A DNA stretch of 64,000 nt from Paenibacillus ihumii (lineage in GTDB: Bacteria > Bacillota > Bacilli > Paenibacillales > Paenibacillaceae): NCBI RefSeq assembly GCF_001403875.1, contig NZ_LN884299.1:2046117-2110116 (forward strand). The letters are read 5' to 3'. Shown in pieces: positions 8,576-15,788 of the stretch (positions are counted from its first letter, which is position 1; each line of letters starts with the position of its first letter). Below the pieces are notes generated by a model. That model was not told the origin of the DNA. It made no database searches and was given only the letters and a program-made list of their open reading frames with translations. The position numbers and the translations under genes are program-made.

Positions 8576-9712
8576 TTGAAGGCAATTACTTATCAAGGAA
8601 AACGGAATATCAAGGTCAAGGAGGTCGCTGATGCCAAGCTGCAAAAAAAGGATGACGTGCTCGTGCGGGTTACCTCGACGGCGATTTGCGGCTCGGATCT
8701 GCATATTTATAACGGAGAAATTCCCGGGATATACGATGATTATGTGATCGGGCATGAAGCGATGGGAATCGTGGAGGAGACAGGGCCCGAGGTGACGAAG
8801 GTCAAACGGGGCGACCGCGTCATCATTCCTTTCACGGTAGCTTGCGGCGAATGCTTCTTCTGTACTAACCAGATGGAGAGCCAATGCGATTCCTCCAATG
8901 AAAGCAGGGATACGGGCGGTTATTTCGGCTACTCCTCGCGCTACGGCGATTATGCGGGCGGCCAGGCGGAATTGTTCCGTGTGCCTTATGGCAATTTCAT
9001 CCCTTTTGCCATCCCTGAACAGGATGAAATGGAAGATGAGCAAGTCTTGTTTCTGTCGGATATTATGCCGACAGCTTATTGGAGTGTCCTTAACGGCGGG
9101 GTTAAATCCGGTGAAACCGTCATTATTCTCGGCTGTGGGCCGGTGGGGCTGCTGACCCAGAAATTCGCCTGGCAGCTTGGCGCCAAACGGGTCATTGCCG
9201 TGGATCATGTGGATTATCGGCTTGAGCATGCGAAGCGCTCCAACCATGTAGAAGTGTTCAACTTCGAGAAATTCCCGAATCTGGAGGAGCACTTGAAGGA
9301 AATTACCCGCGGCGGCGCTGACGTCGTCATGGACTGCGTTGGGCTGGATGCGAAGAAATCCGTGGCAGAGATGGTCGAGACGGCGCTGATGCTGCAGGGC
9401 GGCTCGCTCAGCGCTTTCAATTTCGCTACGAAGGTCGTGCGCAAATTCGGAACGATCCAGGTTACAGGAGTATATGGCTTGAAATATAATCTGTTCCCTT
9501 TCGGTGATCTGTTCGAACGGAATATTTCCGTCAAAATGGGTCAGGCGCCGGTGATTCACCTCATGCCCGAGCTTTACGAGCAGGTGCGAAGCGGAAAATT
9601 CGATCCGACGGACATCATTACGCACCGTCTGCCGCTCTCTGAGGGGGAACGTGGATATGAAGTGTTTAGCAAGAAAGAGGAAGATTGCATAAAGGTCATC
9701 TTGAAGCCTTAG
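8576..9712 (+). CDS. Zinc-dependent alcohol dehydrogenase (MDR family)
   Basis: A 378-residue medium-chain dehydrogenase. The N-terminal GroES-like domain has the catalytic-zinc motif 'TAICGSDLHIY' and 'VIGHEAMGIVEE'. The structural-zinc lobe 'ACGECFFCTNQMESQC' contributes four cysteines. The Rossmann motif is 'VIILGCGPVGLLTQ', followed by 'AVDHVDYRLEHA'. The insert rich in Gly and Tyr ('YFGYSSRYGDYAGG') is typical of the subfamily related to glutathione-independent formaldehyde dehydrogenases. Frame continues upstream to 8486, but that would read through the terminator stem. TTG 8576 follows AAAGGGG and starts at the domain edge. Physiological substrate is unknown. Confidence 0.87.
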   Translation: MKAITYQGKRNIKVKEVADAKLQKKDDVLVRVTSTAICGSDLHIYNGEIPGIYDDYVIGHEAMGIVEETGPEVTKVKRGDRVIIPFTVACGECFFCTNQMESQCDSSNESRDTGGYFGYSSRYGDYAGGQAELFRVPYGNFIPFAIPEQDEMEDEQVLFLSDIMPTAYWSVLNGGVKSGETVIILGCGPVGLLTQKFAWQLGAKRVIAVDHVDYRLEHAKRSNHVEVFNFEKFPNLEEHLKEITRGGADVVMDCVGLDAKKSVAEMVETALMLQGGSLSAFNFATKVVRKFGTIQVTGVYGLKYNLFPFGDLFERNISVKMGQAPVIHLMPELYEQVRSGKFDPTDIITHRLPLSEGERGYEVFSKKEEDCIKVILKP

Positions 9713-9736
9713 CGGCTGCGTTGGAATCCATTTAGC

Positions 9737-9770
9737 ACCGCCTGCTCCACACGGTTGCGGGCGGTTTTTT
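9737..9770 (+). terminator. Rho-independent terminator
   Basis: A 9-bp stem (ACCGCCTGC at 9737-9745 with GCGGGCGGT at 9757-9765, one G-U pair) is followed by a T run. It ends the alcohol dehydrogenase transcript. Confidence 0.85.
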
Positions 9771-9794
9771 GCTAGTAAAAAAGGGGGGAACGCG

Positions 9795-9881
9795 GTGTAT
9801 AATGAAAGAGTAATTTGGGGAATTGGGCTTCAATTTATTTGGTTTACATTGGCCGCAGCGGCGGCGAAGGCCGCCTATTGA
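9795..9881 (+). CDS. Candidate 28-residue hydrophobic small protein
   Basis: A short frame from GTG 9795 to TGA 9879-9881 lies a few bases after a strong GGGGGG ribosome site. The product begins MYNERVIWGIGL, has a hydrophobic centre and ends in an Ala-rich tail, so it could be a tiny membrane peptide. Its stop overlaps the -35 box of the rrf2 promoter. The ribosome site and uninterrupted frame are the only support. It may also be chance. Confidence 0.35.
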   Translation: MYNERVIWGIGLQFIWFTLAAAAAKAAY

Positions 9882-9921
9882 CAATTTGCCTATAATGTAA
9901 CTACACTGGTTACATTATAGG
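9878..9921 (+). promoter_or_regulatory. Promoter with overlapping Rrf2-type operator
   Basis: The -35 box TTGACA (9878-9883) and -10-like TACACT (9902-9907) are 18 bp apart. A perfect 13-bp inverted repeat, CCTATAATGTAAC at 9889-9901 with 9909-9921 and a 7-nt centre, covers the -10 region and the start of transcription. This placement fits autorepression by the Rrf2 protein encoded 15 bp downstream. Confidence 0.8.
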
Positions 9922-9935
9922 CGGGAGGGATATCC

Positions 9936-10361
9936 ATGACGATCAGCTCGCGGTTCGCCGTCGCAATTCATATTTTGACCGTTTTGGAGCTCAACAGGGA
10001 AGGCGTTAACACATCCGAATATATATCCGATAGCGTGAACACGAATCCGGTCGTAATTCGGCGCATTACGGGGATGCTGAGCAGAGCTGGCCTGGTCGAT
10101 GTAAGGCCCGGCGTCGCCGGCTCGAAGCTGGCCAGAGCCGCTGCCGACATTACGCTGCTGGATATTTACCGCGCGGTACATGCCGTCGACGAGAACGGAC
10201 TGTTCGCCGTCCATGACAAGACAAATGACAAATGTCCGGTGGGGCGCAATATCCAGTCAACGATTGAACCTATATTTTCCGAGGCTCAAAGGGCGATGGA
10301 GAGTACACTGGAGAAGGTGACGATGGAGGATATTGTGCGCGATTTGAAGAGTAAACCGTAG
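9936..10361 (+). CDS. Rrf2-family transcriptional regulator (YwnA-like)
   Basis: A 141-residue winged-helix regulator. 'ISSRFAVAIHILTVLEL' and 'NTNPVVIRRITGMLSRAGLV' are the Rrf2 helix-turn-helix region, and 'VRPGVAGSKLARAAADITL' is the wing. Only one cysteine is seen in the C-terminal half ('NDKCPVG'), without the three-Cys cluster of Fe-S members such as IscR or NsrR. It therefore resembles the YwnA-like group rather than an Fe-S sensor. ATG 9936 follows GGGAGGGA. The perfect operator directly upstream implies autoregulation. Other targets are not evident. Confidence 0.85.
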   Translation: MTISSRFAVAIHILTVLELNREGVNTSEYISDSVNTNPVVIRRITGMLSRAGLVDVRPGVAGSKLARAAADITLLDIYRAVHAVDENGLFAVHDKTNDKCPVGRNIQSTIEPIFSEAQRAMESTLEKVTMEDIVRDLKSKP

Positions 10362-10400
10362 GAGAGCGTTGGAGTGCGGATGCTCTATGGATATGCAAGA

Positions 10401-10438
10401 AAAGGTCGATTTCTCGGATGAGAATATCGACCTTTTTT
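10401..10438. terminator. Bidirectional Rho-independent terminator
   Basis: A long hairpin (AAAGGTCGAT at 10401-10410 pairing with ATCGACCTTT, extended by TTCTC/GAGAA with one bulge) has a T run on the right and an A run on the left. It serves rrf2 and the convergent gene at 10457. Confidence 0.85.
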
Positions 10439-10456
10439 GTATTGGCGAGAATCGGT

Positions 10457-11233
10457 CTACGATTCCTGCTTTTCGATTTTGGCGATGTTGTTGAGCTTGT
10501 ATTTCACGGGATGTTTGGTTAATTTTTTAGCAACGATTTTAGCCTCGAAGGTGATCGTATCTCCAATCTCCAGCTCAACCTTCTTCATGGTCGCGCTGTG
10601 GCTGGACCAGGCATCGCCGATTTCGAGTTCGGGCTCGGTGACGGCTGCATTCTCGTAAATGACCACTTCGTCGTCGTTATCGGAGAAGTGGTTGGGGATT
10701 GTAGTGAAATCCTTCACGACAGCCACCATTTTCACCTTGCCTTCGGGCAGCTCCAGCTTGGCTTTTTTGGTTCTTTTAGCGCCGGGCTTCGGGGCCTCCT
10801 CAGCGGGGGCCGATGCTGTTACTGCCGCTTCATCAGTCTGCTTCTGCACGGCCTTCTGTTCCGGTGCGGGCTTCGCGGCAGCCGCTGCTTCATTCCCGGC
10901 CGGCTTGTCTGCTGCTGGCTCATTAGCCTTGCCATCCGCAGCTTCCGCGGGATCCCCGGCTCTTACCCCGTAATTAGCGGCCTGCATTTCCTTCAGGTAA
11001 GAAGGGTGAATGCAGTGCTTTTGATGATTATCCAGCTGGATGACAGCCGTAATATGGTCAACATAGCCGATAATGCTGCAAGCCTCATTTAAGCCGTGGC
11101 CCTTGTAATAGAAAGTTTTAACCTTAGACGCTCTGTCGGATAGCAGTCCCCATTCCTTGCATTTGTCCATGAGTTCTGCCTCGTCCGCAAAGGCCGTGTA
11201 CGTATCCGGTTCGATCAGAAACGAATGCACCAT
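10457..11233 (-). CDS. Two-domain protein with Ala/Pro/Lys linker and OB-like C-terminus
   Basis: A 258-residue protein in three parts. The N-terminal domain (1-92) contains 'EWGLLSDRASKVKTFYYKG' and an HxxxCIHPSYL motif. A low-complexity linker rich in Ala, Pro, Glu and Lys covers about 93-165. The C-terminal domain (166-258) is beta-rich with 'LEIGDTITFEAKIVAKKL' and 'YKLNNIAKIEK', which resembles small OB-fold nucleic-acid-binding domains of Firmicutes. ATG 11233 follows GGCGGAG. No transmembrane or signal segment is present. The OB comparison is a pattern impression and function is unknown. Confidence 0.55.
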   Translation of the reverse strand: MVHSFLIEPDTYTAFADEAELMDKCKEWGLLSDRASKVKTFYYKGHGLNEACSIIGYVDHITAVIQLDNHQKHCIHPSYLKEMQAANYGVRAGDPAEAADGKANEPAADKPAGNEAAAAAKPAPEQKAVQKQTDEAAVTASAPAEEAPKPGAKRTKKAKLELPEGKVKMVAVVKDFTTIPNHFSDNDDEVVIYENAAVTEPELEIGDAWSSHSATMKKVELEIGDTITFEAKIVAKKLTKHPVKYKLNNIAKIEKQES

Positions 11234-11299
11234 TTATTCTCCGCCTTTTTTGTTTATTCCCTCATATTTTATCATGTTTTGCCCATAATAGCGGAATTC

Positions 11300-12211
11300 T
11301 TAATATAGGAATCTCCATAAATAAAATGTGGCATACGCTTCCCAGCCCGGCCACGCCGCAAACAGGCTGCGGATTTGCTGCTTCGTCGGCTTATGCTGGC
11401 TTCCCGTTAAATGCTTAATCGCATGATGGAGGCCGACATCATCAACCGGTAAGGCCGAAGGCATTCTCAGGCAGCGCATCAGCACGTAATTCGCCGTCCA
11501 AGGACCGATTCCGCGAATGGAGACCAGCTGTTTCTCAGCTTCTTTTACACAGCCAGCCATTTGCAGCTGCTCCTTCGTCAATTTCCCCTCAGCGATCAAC
11601 TGGGCCGTGCCGATCAGGTACTCGCATTTCTTGACAGTCATCCGAAGATCGGCTAAATCCCCGGTTGTTAATGCGGCGATCTCTGCTGCAGAAGGGTAGA
11701 GCCAGTAACGCTCGCCATTGCAAGCGATATGTCTGCCATAGCGCTCCACGAAGCGTCTTTTTAGGGTGTAGGCATATTGCAGATGGATTTGCTGGCCAAG
11801 GATTCCCCAACTGATCGCTTCAAATAAATCCGGGATGCCGACTATGCGCAGACCGGGAAAGGAAGATATGGCGTGCTTCAGCAGTTTGTCTCTTTGCGCC
11901 AATTGATAAAAGGGCAGCAGATCCCGGTCCAGATCGAACCATTCCTTGACATAGTTTATGGCATTGGTAAGGAATAGAGGACACGAAGGAGCCGTGCCGC
12001 CTTGAAAGGAAATTTGCAGAGTGTTGTCCCTAATTTCTCTGATTTCAATGACCGCTGTTAATGGCCCGGAAGCAATGGCTCTATAAATTCGCCCCTCTCG
12101 GATTTGGTACAGACATTCATTGGGCGACCTCTGTAAATACCCCAGGATTTGCTTGAAGCTAAACGGCTCGGGAACGGTTATGATACCACTTAAATTTGAG
12201 CTGGAAGCCAA
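11300..12211 (-). CDS. alkA: DNA-3-methyladenine glycosylase II (AlkA-like)
   Basis: A HhH-GPD base-excision glycosylase that removes alkylated bases from DNA. The helix-hairpin-helix is 'LVSIRGIGPWTANYVLMR', followed by the catalytic aspartate region 'ALPVDDVGLHHA'. The N-terminal beta domain typical of AlkA precedes it, and the length of about 303 residues fits. The frame opens at ATG 12226, but TTG 12211 sits 7 nt after GGAGGG and is the likely start. It is divergent from adaA-adaB, the same arrangement as in B. subtilis, so induction by methylated AdaA is expected. Confidence 0.88.
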   Translation of the reverse strand: MASSSNLSGIITVPEPFSFKQILGYLQRSPNECLYQIREGRIYRAIASGPLTAVIEIREIRDNTLQISFQGGTAPSCPLFLTNAINYVKEWFDLDRDLLPFYQLAQRDKLLKHAISSFPGLRIVGIPDLFEAISWGILGQQIHLQYAYTLKRRFVERYGRHIACNGERYWLYPSAAEIAALTTGDLADLRMTVKKCEYLIGTAQLIAEGKLTKEQLQMAGCVKEAEKQLVSIRGIGPWTANYVLMRCLRMPSALPVDDVGLHHAIKHLTGSQHKPTKQQIRSLFAAWPGWEAYATFYLWRFLY

Positions 12212-12360
12212 TGCGCTTCCCTCCATTCTGACTTTATTATTCTACTATTTGGTTTTAGCATAAAAGTTCATTTTTTAGTTTCGAAATCTTGCTATTACAA
12301 CCGGGTAAGCATCCCAATTAGCGAATCAGGAGTTATACTTGTGATGGAGGCGAGCAAGTT

Positions 12361-12963
12361 ATGGTGAAACCAGAATGGCCTATGACCGATGAGATCTGGC
12401 ACGCGATTATTCGCAACGATGCGTCCTACGATGACCAGTTTATTTATGCGGTGCAATCAACCGGGATTTTCTGCCGGCCCTCCTGCAAATCCAGGGCCCC
12501 GAAGAAGGAGCATATCCGCATATTCGGCAGCCCGGCTGAGGCTATAGCCGCGAATTTCCGTCCCTGCAAACGGTGCAAGCCAGCGCATGGGCGAATGCCG
12601 GACGATGAGTGGGTGGAGCAGATTACAGATTATATTGATGCTCATTTCCGCGAGAAGCTCACACTGGATATTCTGGCCGATGTGTGCCACGGCAGCCCGT
12701 ATCATTTGCAGCGCACGTTTAAGCGAATTAAAGGGGTGACGCCCGCCTTATATATTCAGCAGAGAAGAATCAGCAAGGCTGCGGAATATTTGGAGAGGAC
12801 CGACAAAGCGATCGCGGAAATCGCCGAGAGAGTCGGCTTGGGCAGCACAGCTTATTTCATTACACTATTCAAAAAAACAACAGGGCAGACTCCTGCGGAA
12901 TATCGCGGCAAAAAAGCGGCTGTCCTGCAATCGGAGGTGGATTTGCATGAAATCGACAACTGA
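12361..12963 (+). CDS. adaA: AdaA-like methylphosphotriester-sensing transcriptional activator
   Basis: A 200-residue protein. The N-terminal Ada zinc domain has Cys38, Cys42, Cys69 and Cys72 ('FCRPSC' and 'CKRC'), the same numbering as E. coli Ada. An AraC-type DNA-binding domain follows ('TLDILADVCHGSPYHLQRTF', 'AEIAERVGLGSTAYFITLFK'). By family knowledge Cys38 accepts a methyl group from DNA phosphotriesters, which converts the protein into an activator. The ribosome site GGAGGCGAG precedes ATG 12361. It overlaps adaB by 17 nt and is divergent from alkA. Confidence 0.92.
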   Translation: MVKPEWPMTDEIWHAIIRNDASYDDQFIYAVQSTGIFCRPSCKSRAPKKEHIRIFGSPAEAIAANFRPCKRCKPAHGRMPDDEWVEQITDYIDAHFREKLTLDILADVCHGSPYHLQRTFKRIKGVTPALYIQQRRISKAAEYLERTDKAIAEIAERVGLGSTAYFITLFKKTTGQTPAEYRGKKAAVLQSEVDLHEIDN

Positions 12964-13492
12964 AACAGTACTGTACTGGTCACTTCTGCAAACGGATCAA
13001 TGGCATATGCATCTGGCGGCTACAGCAAGCGGACTATGCTATGTCGGCTCTCACAATCAGCCTTTTATGGAGCTGTCCGCCTGGGCCAGTAAAAGATTCC
13101 GAAATCATCGTTTGATAGAGGATGCGAGGAGATTGCAGCCCTATACTATGGCGTTGACCCTGTATTTGCAGGGGGAGGCAAAGGAGTTTGGCGGAGTCCC
13201 ATTGGATTTGCCCGGGACCGAATTTCAGCGAAAAGTGTGGCAAGCCCTTATGGAAATTCCGTATGGAGAGACGCAGTCCTATTCCGAAATTGCCCGCAGC
13301 ATTGGGCGATCTTCCGCTGTCCGCGCCGTTGGCGCGGCGATCGGAGCCAATCCGCTGCTGATCGTCATACCGTGCCATCGCGTCTTAGGCAAGCATGGAG
13401 CCCTTACCGGTTACCGCGGGGGATTGGACATGAAGGCGCGGTTGATGAAGCTGGAGCAGGAATACAGGGCACATGCTGGAGAAGTTTCTTAA
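12947..13492 (+). CDS. adaB: O6-methylguanine-DNA methyltransferase (AdaB/Ogt)
   Basis: A 181-residue suicide methyltransferase. The active-site motif 'IVIPCHRVLG' has Cys143 as methyl acceptor. The DNA-binding helix 'SYSEIARSIGRSSAVRAVG' and 'LTGYRGGL' are also present. ATG 12947 lies within the end of adaA and follows GGAGGTG, so translation is coupled to adaA. It completes the adaptive response unit with adaA and alkA. Confidence 0.93.
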   Translation: MKSTTETVLYWSLLQTDQWHMHLAATASGLCYVGSHNQPFMELSAWASKRFRNHRLIEDARRLQPYTMALTLYLQGEAKEFGGVPLDLPGTEFQRKVWQALMEIPYGETQSYSEIARSIGRSSAVRAVGAAIGANPLLIVIPCHRVLGKHGALTGYRGGLDMKARLMKLEQEYRAHAGEVS

Positions 13493-13716
13493 GGCCTGTT
13501 GAAATCTCCATCAAGCTAACGAAAAAAATGCTGAATAATGACGAACATGATTTAAATTTTCTATAATTTAGTATAGATGTAAATATGTGATAAAAGTCCT
13601 ATTGATTTCTGATCCATCCTCCTCTAATCTGTGAAAGGGAGATGATGTTCACAAAACCGTCAAAAAATGCAGACGTGTGCATTGCCTCACCATTCCATAT
13701 CGGGAGGATGAATTGT

Positions 13717-14385
13717 ATGAAGAAGAAAGTCAGTTTTTTTCTCGCCCTATCGTTAGTGATGACGTTATTCGGAGCGCTCCAGGCTTCCGCTGCGTCCATT
13801 ACGGTAGACTCTACAATTATCGTTAAGGCAGGAACGACGTTTGATGGCAAAGGTCAAACCTATGTTGCCAACCCGAAAACGCTTGGTGACGGCAGCCAGG
13901 CCGAGAACCAGAAGCCGATTTTCCGCTTGGAAGCGAATGCAACCCTGAAAAACGTCATTATCGGTGCGCCAGGGGCAGACGGAGTTCATTGTTACGGCAA
14001 TTGCAACATCACTAACGTGACTTGGGCGGACGTAGGCGAGGATGCGCTCACGCTCAAATCTTCTGGAACCGTTAACATTAATGGTGGAGGCGCTTACAAA
14101 GCCTATGACAAAGTATTTCAGATGAATGCCGCAGGAACGATCAACATCAAGAATTTCGTAGCCAACGATATCGGCAAGCTGGTGCGGCAGAACGGCGGAA
14201 GCACGTTCAAAGTAGTTATGAACGTTGATAACTGCGATATTTCCAAAGTAAAGGATTCCATTCTGCGAACCGACAGCAGCACATCGACGGGAAAAATCAC
14301 GAATACGAGATATTCCAATGTTCCAACCTTGTTCAAGGGCTTTGCATCCGGGAATACCAGCCAGTCCGGAAATACGCAATATTGA
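13717..14385 (+). CDS. Secreted pectate lyase, polysaccharide lyase family 3
   Basis: A 222-residue exported protein. The signal peptide is MKKKVSFFLALS plus a hydrophobic core ending 'LQASA|ASITV'. The mature part has the PL3 beta-helix features: 'GTTFDGKGQTYV', 'ENQKPIFRLEANATLKNVII', 'GADGVHCYGNCNITNVTW', 'DVGEDALTLKSSG' and 'GKLVRQNGG'. PL3 enzymes cleave de-esterified polygalacturonate by beta-elimination outside the cell. An upstream frame exists to 13642, but ATG 13717 follows GGGAGG and gives a proper signal peptide. It is a single gene closed by a strong terminator. Confidence 0.9.
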   Translation: MKKKVSFFLALSLVMTLFGALQASAASITVDSTIIVKAGTTFDGKGQTYVANPKTLGDGSQAENQKPIFRLEANATLKNVIIGAPGADGVHCYGNCNITNVTWADVGEDALTLKSSGTVNINGGGAYKAYDKVFQMNAAGTINIKNFVANDIGKLVRQNGGSTFKVVMNVDNCDISKVKDSILRTDSSTSTGKITNTRYSNVPTLFKGFASGNTSQSGNTQY

Positions 14386-14412
14386 TTTCGTACCGTCATT
14401 TACAGGAATTAC

Positions 14413-14456
14413 GGCCTGCCATTGACAGCAGCAGTTGTCAATGGCAGGCCTTTTAT
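14413..14456 (+). terminator. Rho-independent terminator
   Basis: A perfect 15-bp stem (GGCCTGCCATTGACA at 14413-14427 with 14436-14450) and 8-nt loop are followed by TTTTATAT. It closes the pectate lyase unit. Confidence 0.92.
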
Positions 14457-14474
14457 ATATTTTAAAGATAAATG

Positions 14475-14505
14475 TTGACCTTCACGTTGCGTCAAGGTGT
14501 ACAGT
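14475..14505 (+). promoter_or_regulatory. MerR-type promoter with 19-bp spacer and operator
   Basis: The -35 TTGACC (14475-14480) and -10 TACAGT (14500-14505) are separated by 19 bp, the overlong spacer typical of MerR-activated promoters. An imperfect palindrome at 14478-14498 (ACCTT...AAGGT, 16 of 21 positions symmetric) fills the spacer. Autoregulation by the MerR protein just downstream is expected. Confidence 0.8.
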
Positions 14506-14528
14506 GAAAATTGTCAGGAGGGGGTCCT

Positions 14529-15293
14529 ATGGAATATACCGTGCAGAAGCTGGCTCAGCTCGCTGGAGTCAGTACGAGAACACTTCGCTATTATGACGAG
14601 ATTGATATTCTTAAGCCGGCAAGAATCAACTCGTCGGGTTACCGGATCTATAGTCAGGCCGAGGTGGACCGGTTGCAGCAAATCATGTTCTACCGCGAGC
14701 TGGGCCTGCCGCTGGAGCAAATCAAAGCGATAGTCACCTCGTCTGACTTCAATAGCGTGCTGGCGCTTAAGCAGCACCGGGAACAGCTCCTTGACAGAAG
14801 AAAGCAATTGGAGCGTCTCATCACTAACGTAGATAAGACGATTGCCATGCATGAAGGGAGAATCAGTATGTCTGACCAAGAGAAATTCGAAGGCTTCAAA
14901 CAAAATTTGATAGAAGAGAATGAACAGAAATATGGCAAGGAGATCCGCGAGAAGTATGGGCATGAGAGGGTGGAGCAGTCCAATGAAAAGCTGCGGGGAA
15001 TGACCCAAGAGCAATACGAAGAGATGATGCGCTTATCGGAAGAGGTGAACCGGACGCTGGCTGAAGCGTATAAAACGGGCGACCCGGCGGGTGAGCTGGC
15101 TCAGCGGGCAGCGGACCTGCACAAGCAGTGGCTATGCTATCATTGGAGCGAGTACAGCAAAGAAGCTCACGCGGCAATCGCGCAAATGTATGTGGATGAT
15201 GAACGCTTCACCGCGTATTACGATGCAGAGCAGCCGGGGACAGCGCGGTTTCTGCGGGATGCGATTCTCATTTATACAGGGATGCGCCAATAA
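14529..15293 (+). CDS. MerR-family regulator with TipAS antibiotic-recognition domain
   Basis: A 254-residue protein. The N-terminal MerR helix-turn-helix is 'VQKLAQLAGVSTRTLRYYDE' followed by 'RINSSGYRIYSQAEVDRLQQ'. A dimerisation coiled coil spans about 75-115. The C-terminal TipAS domain starts near 120, with 'WLCYHWSEYSKEAHAAIAQM' and 'YVDDERFTAYYD'. Relatives (TipA, Mta, AlbA) bind drugs and activate efflux or their own genes. ATG 14529 follows AGGAGGGGG; the TTG at 14511 is too far upstream. No efflux gene is adjacent, so the target may be only its own promoter or lie elsewhere. Confidence 0.88.
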   Translation: MEYTVQKLAQLAGVSTRTLRYYDEIDILKPARINSSGYRIYSQAEVDRLQQIMFYRELGLPLEQIKAIVTSSDFNSVLALKQHREQLLDRRKQLERLITNVDKTIAMHEGRISMSDQEKFEGFKQNLIEENEQKYGKEIREKYGHERVEQSNEKLRGMTQEQYEEMMRLSEEVNRTLAEAYKTGDPAGELAQRAADLHKQWLCYHWSEYSKEAHAAIAQMYVDDERFTAYYDAEQPGTARFLRDAILIYTGMRQ

Positions 15294-15788
15294 AGCGGAG
15301 GAGATAGATCCTGCCGATCTGATTCATCTCTTAATAATACGGGTAATCATAAACAAGTGGGAAGTGGTTATGATCAATGAACAGACGGAAGGACAGAATC
15401 CTGTATTCCGAAAGGTAGTTGATTCACCATGTACTCTCTCAAAAGAAAGAGAAAATCGATACTTCGTCGATTGTTCTCTGGTAAGGCACCCTAGCTATTG
15501 GAAGGCAGAACCAAGGACGGCAGCGCCTTAAGGCCAGCGCCGTAAACGGGTTGTCCCATAGATTGCTTATAATTAAATGAAGCAGCCGCTTCCCACGTTT
15601 AAAGACTCTGCGCCCCTGGCGCGGAGTCTTTTTTGAATATTGAATTTATTAGTTTTCCTAATCGAAGATATAAGATCATTCTAATTGACCCCCTGCGCAG
15701 GCTATGATAAGTTTTATTAAATGATAAATTAGATAGTAATACTAGGAATTAAAATTTTTAGTTTCTATGTATGCTGCGTGAGGTGGAT
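15294..15788. other. Intergenic region between the MerR gene and cysJ
   Basis: This stretch of about 495 bp holds no convincing gene. A 53-residue frame (ATG 15370 to 15531, starting MINEQTEGQN) has only a weak ribosome site. A terminator lies at 15602-15634. The remaining AT-rich 150 bp before cysJ should contain its promoter. A TTGACC near 15685 and TATGAT nearby are too close together (12 bp) to call a sigma-A promoter. No riboswitch was recognised. Confidence 0.5.
15602..15634 (+). terminator. Rho-independent terminator
   Basis: A 13-bp stem (AAGACTCTGCGCC at 15602-15614 with 15618-15630, one G-U pair) and 3-nt loop are followed by six Ts. It separates the MerR unit from cysJI. Confidence 0.88.

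Noticed and set aside
8432..9625. A 397-codon open frame antisense to the zinc alcohol dehydrogenase
   Set aside because: The plus-strand frame encodes a clear MDR enzyme with all motifs. The antisense product has no recognisable domain and arises from the codon bias of GC-rich codons.
15370..15531. 53-codon frame between the MerR gene and cysJ
   Set aside because: Weak ribosome site, no recognisable feature, and it reads into the region before a terminator; mentioned only in the intergenic entry.
15640..15788. Riboswitch (SAM or T-box) upstream of cysJI
   Set aside because: No S-box or T-box core motifs were found; the terminator at 15602 belongs to the preceding transcript.
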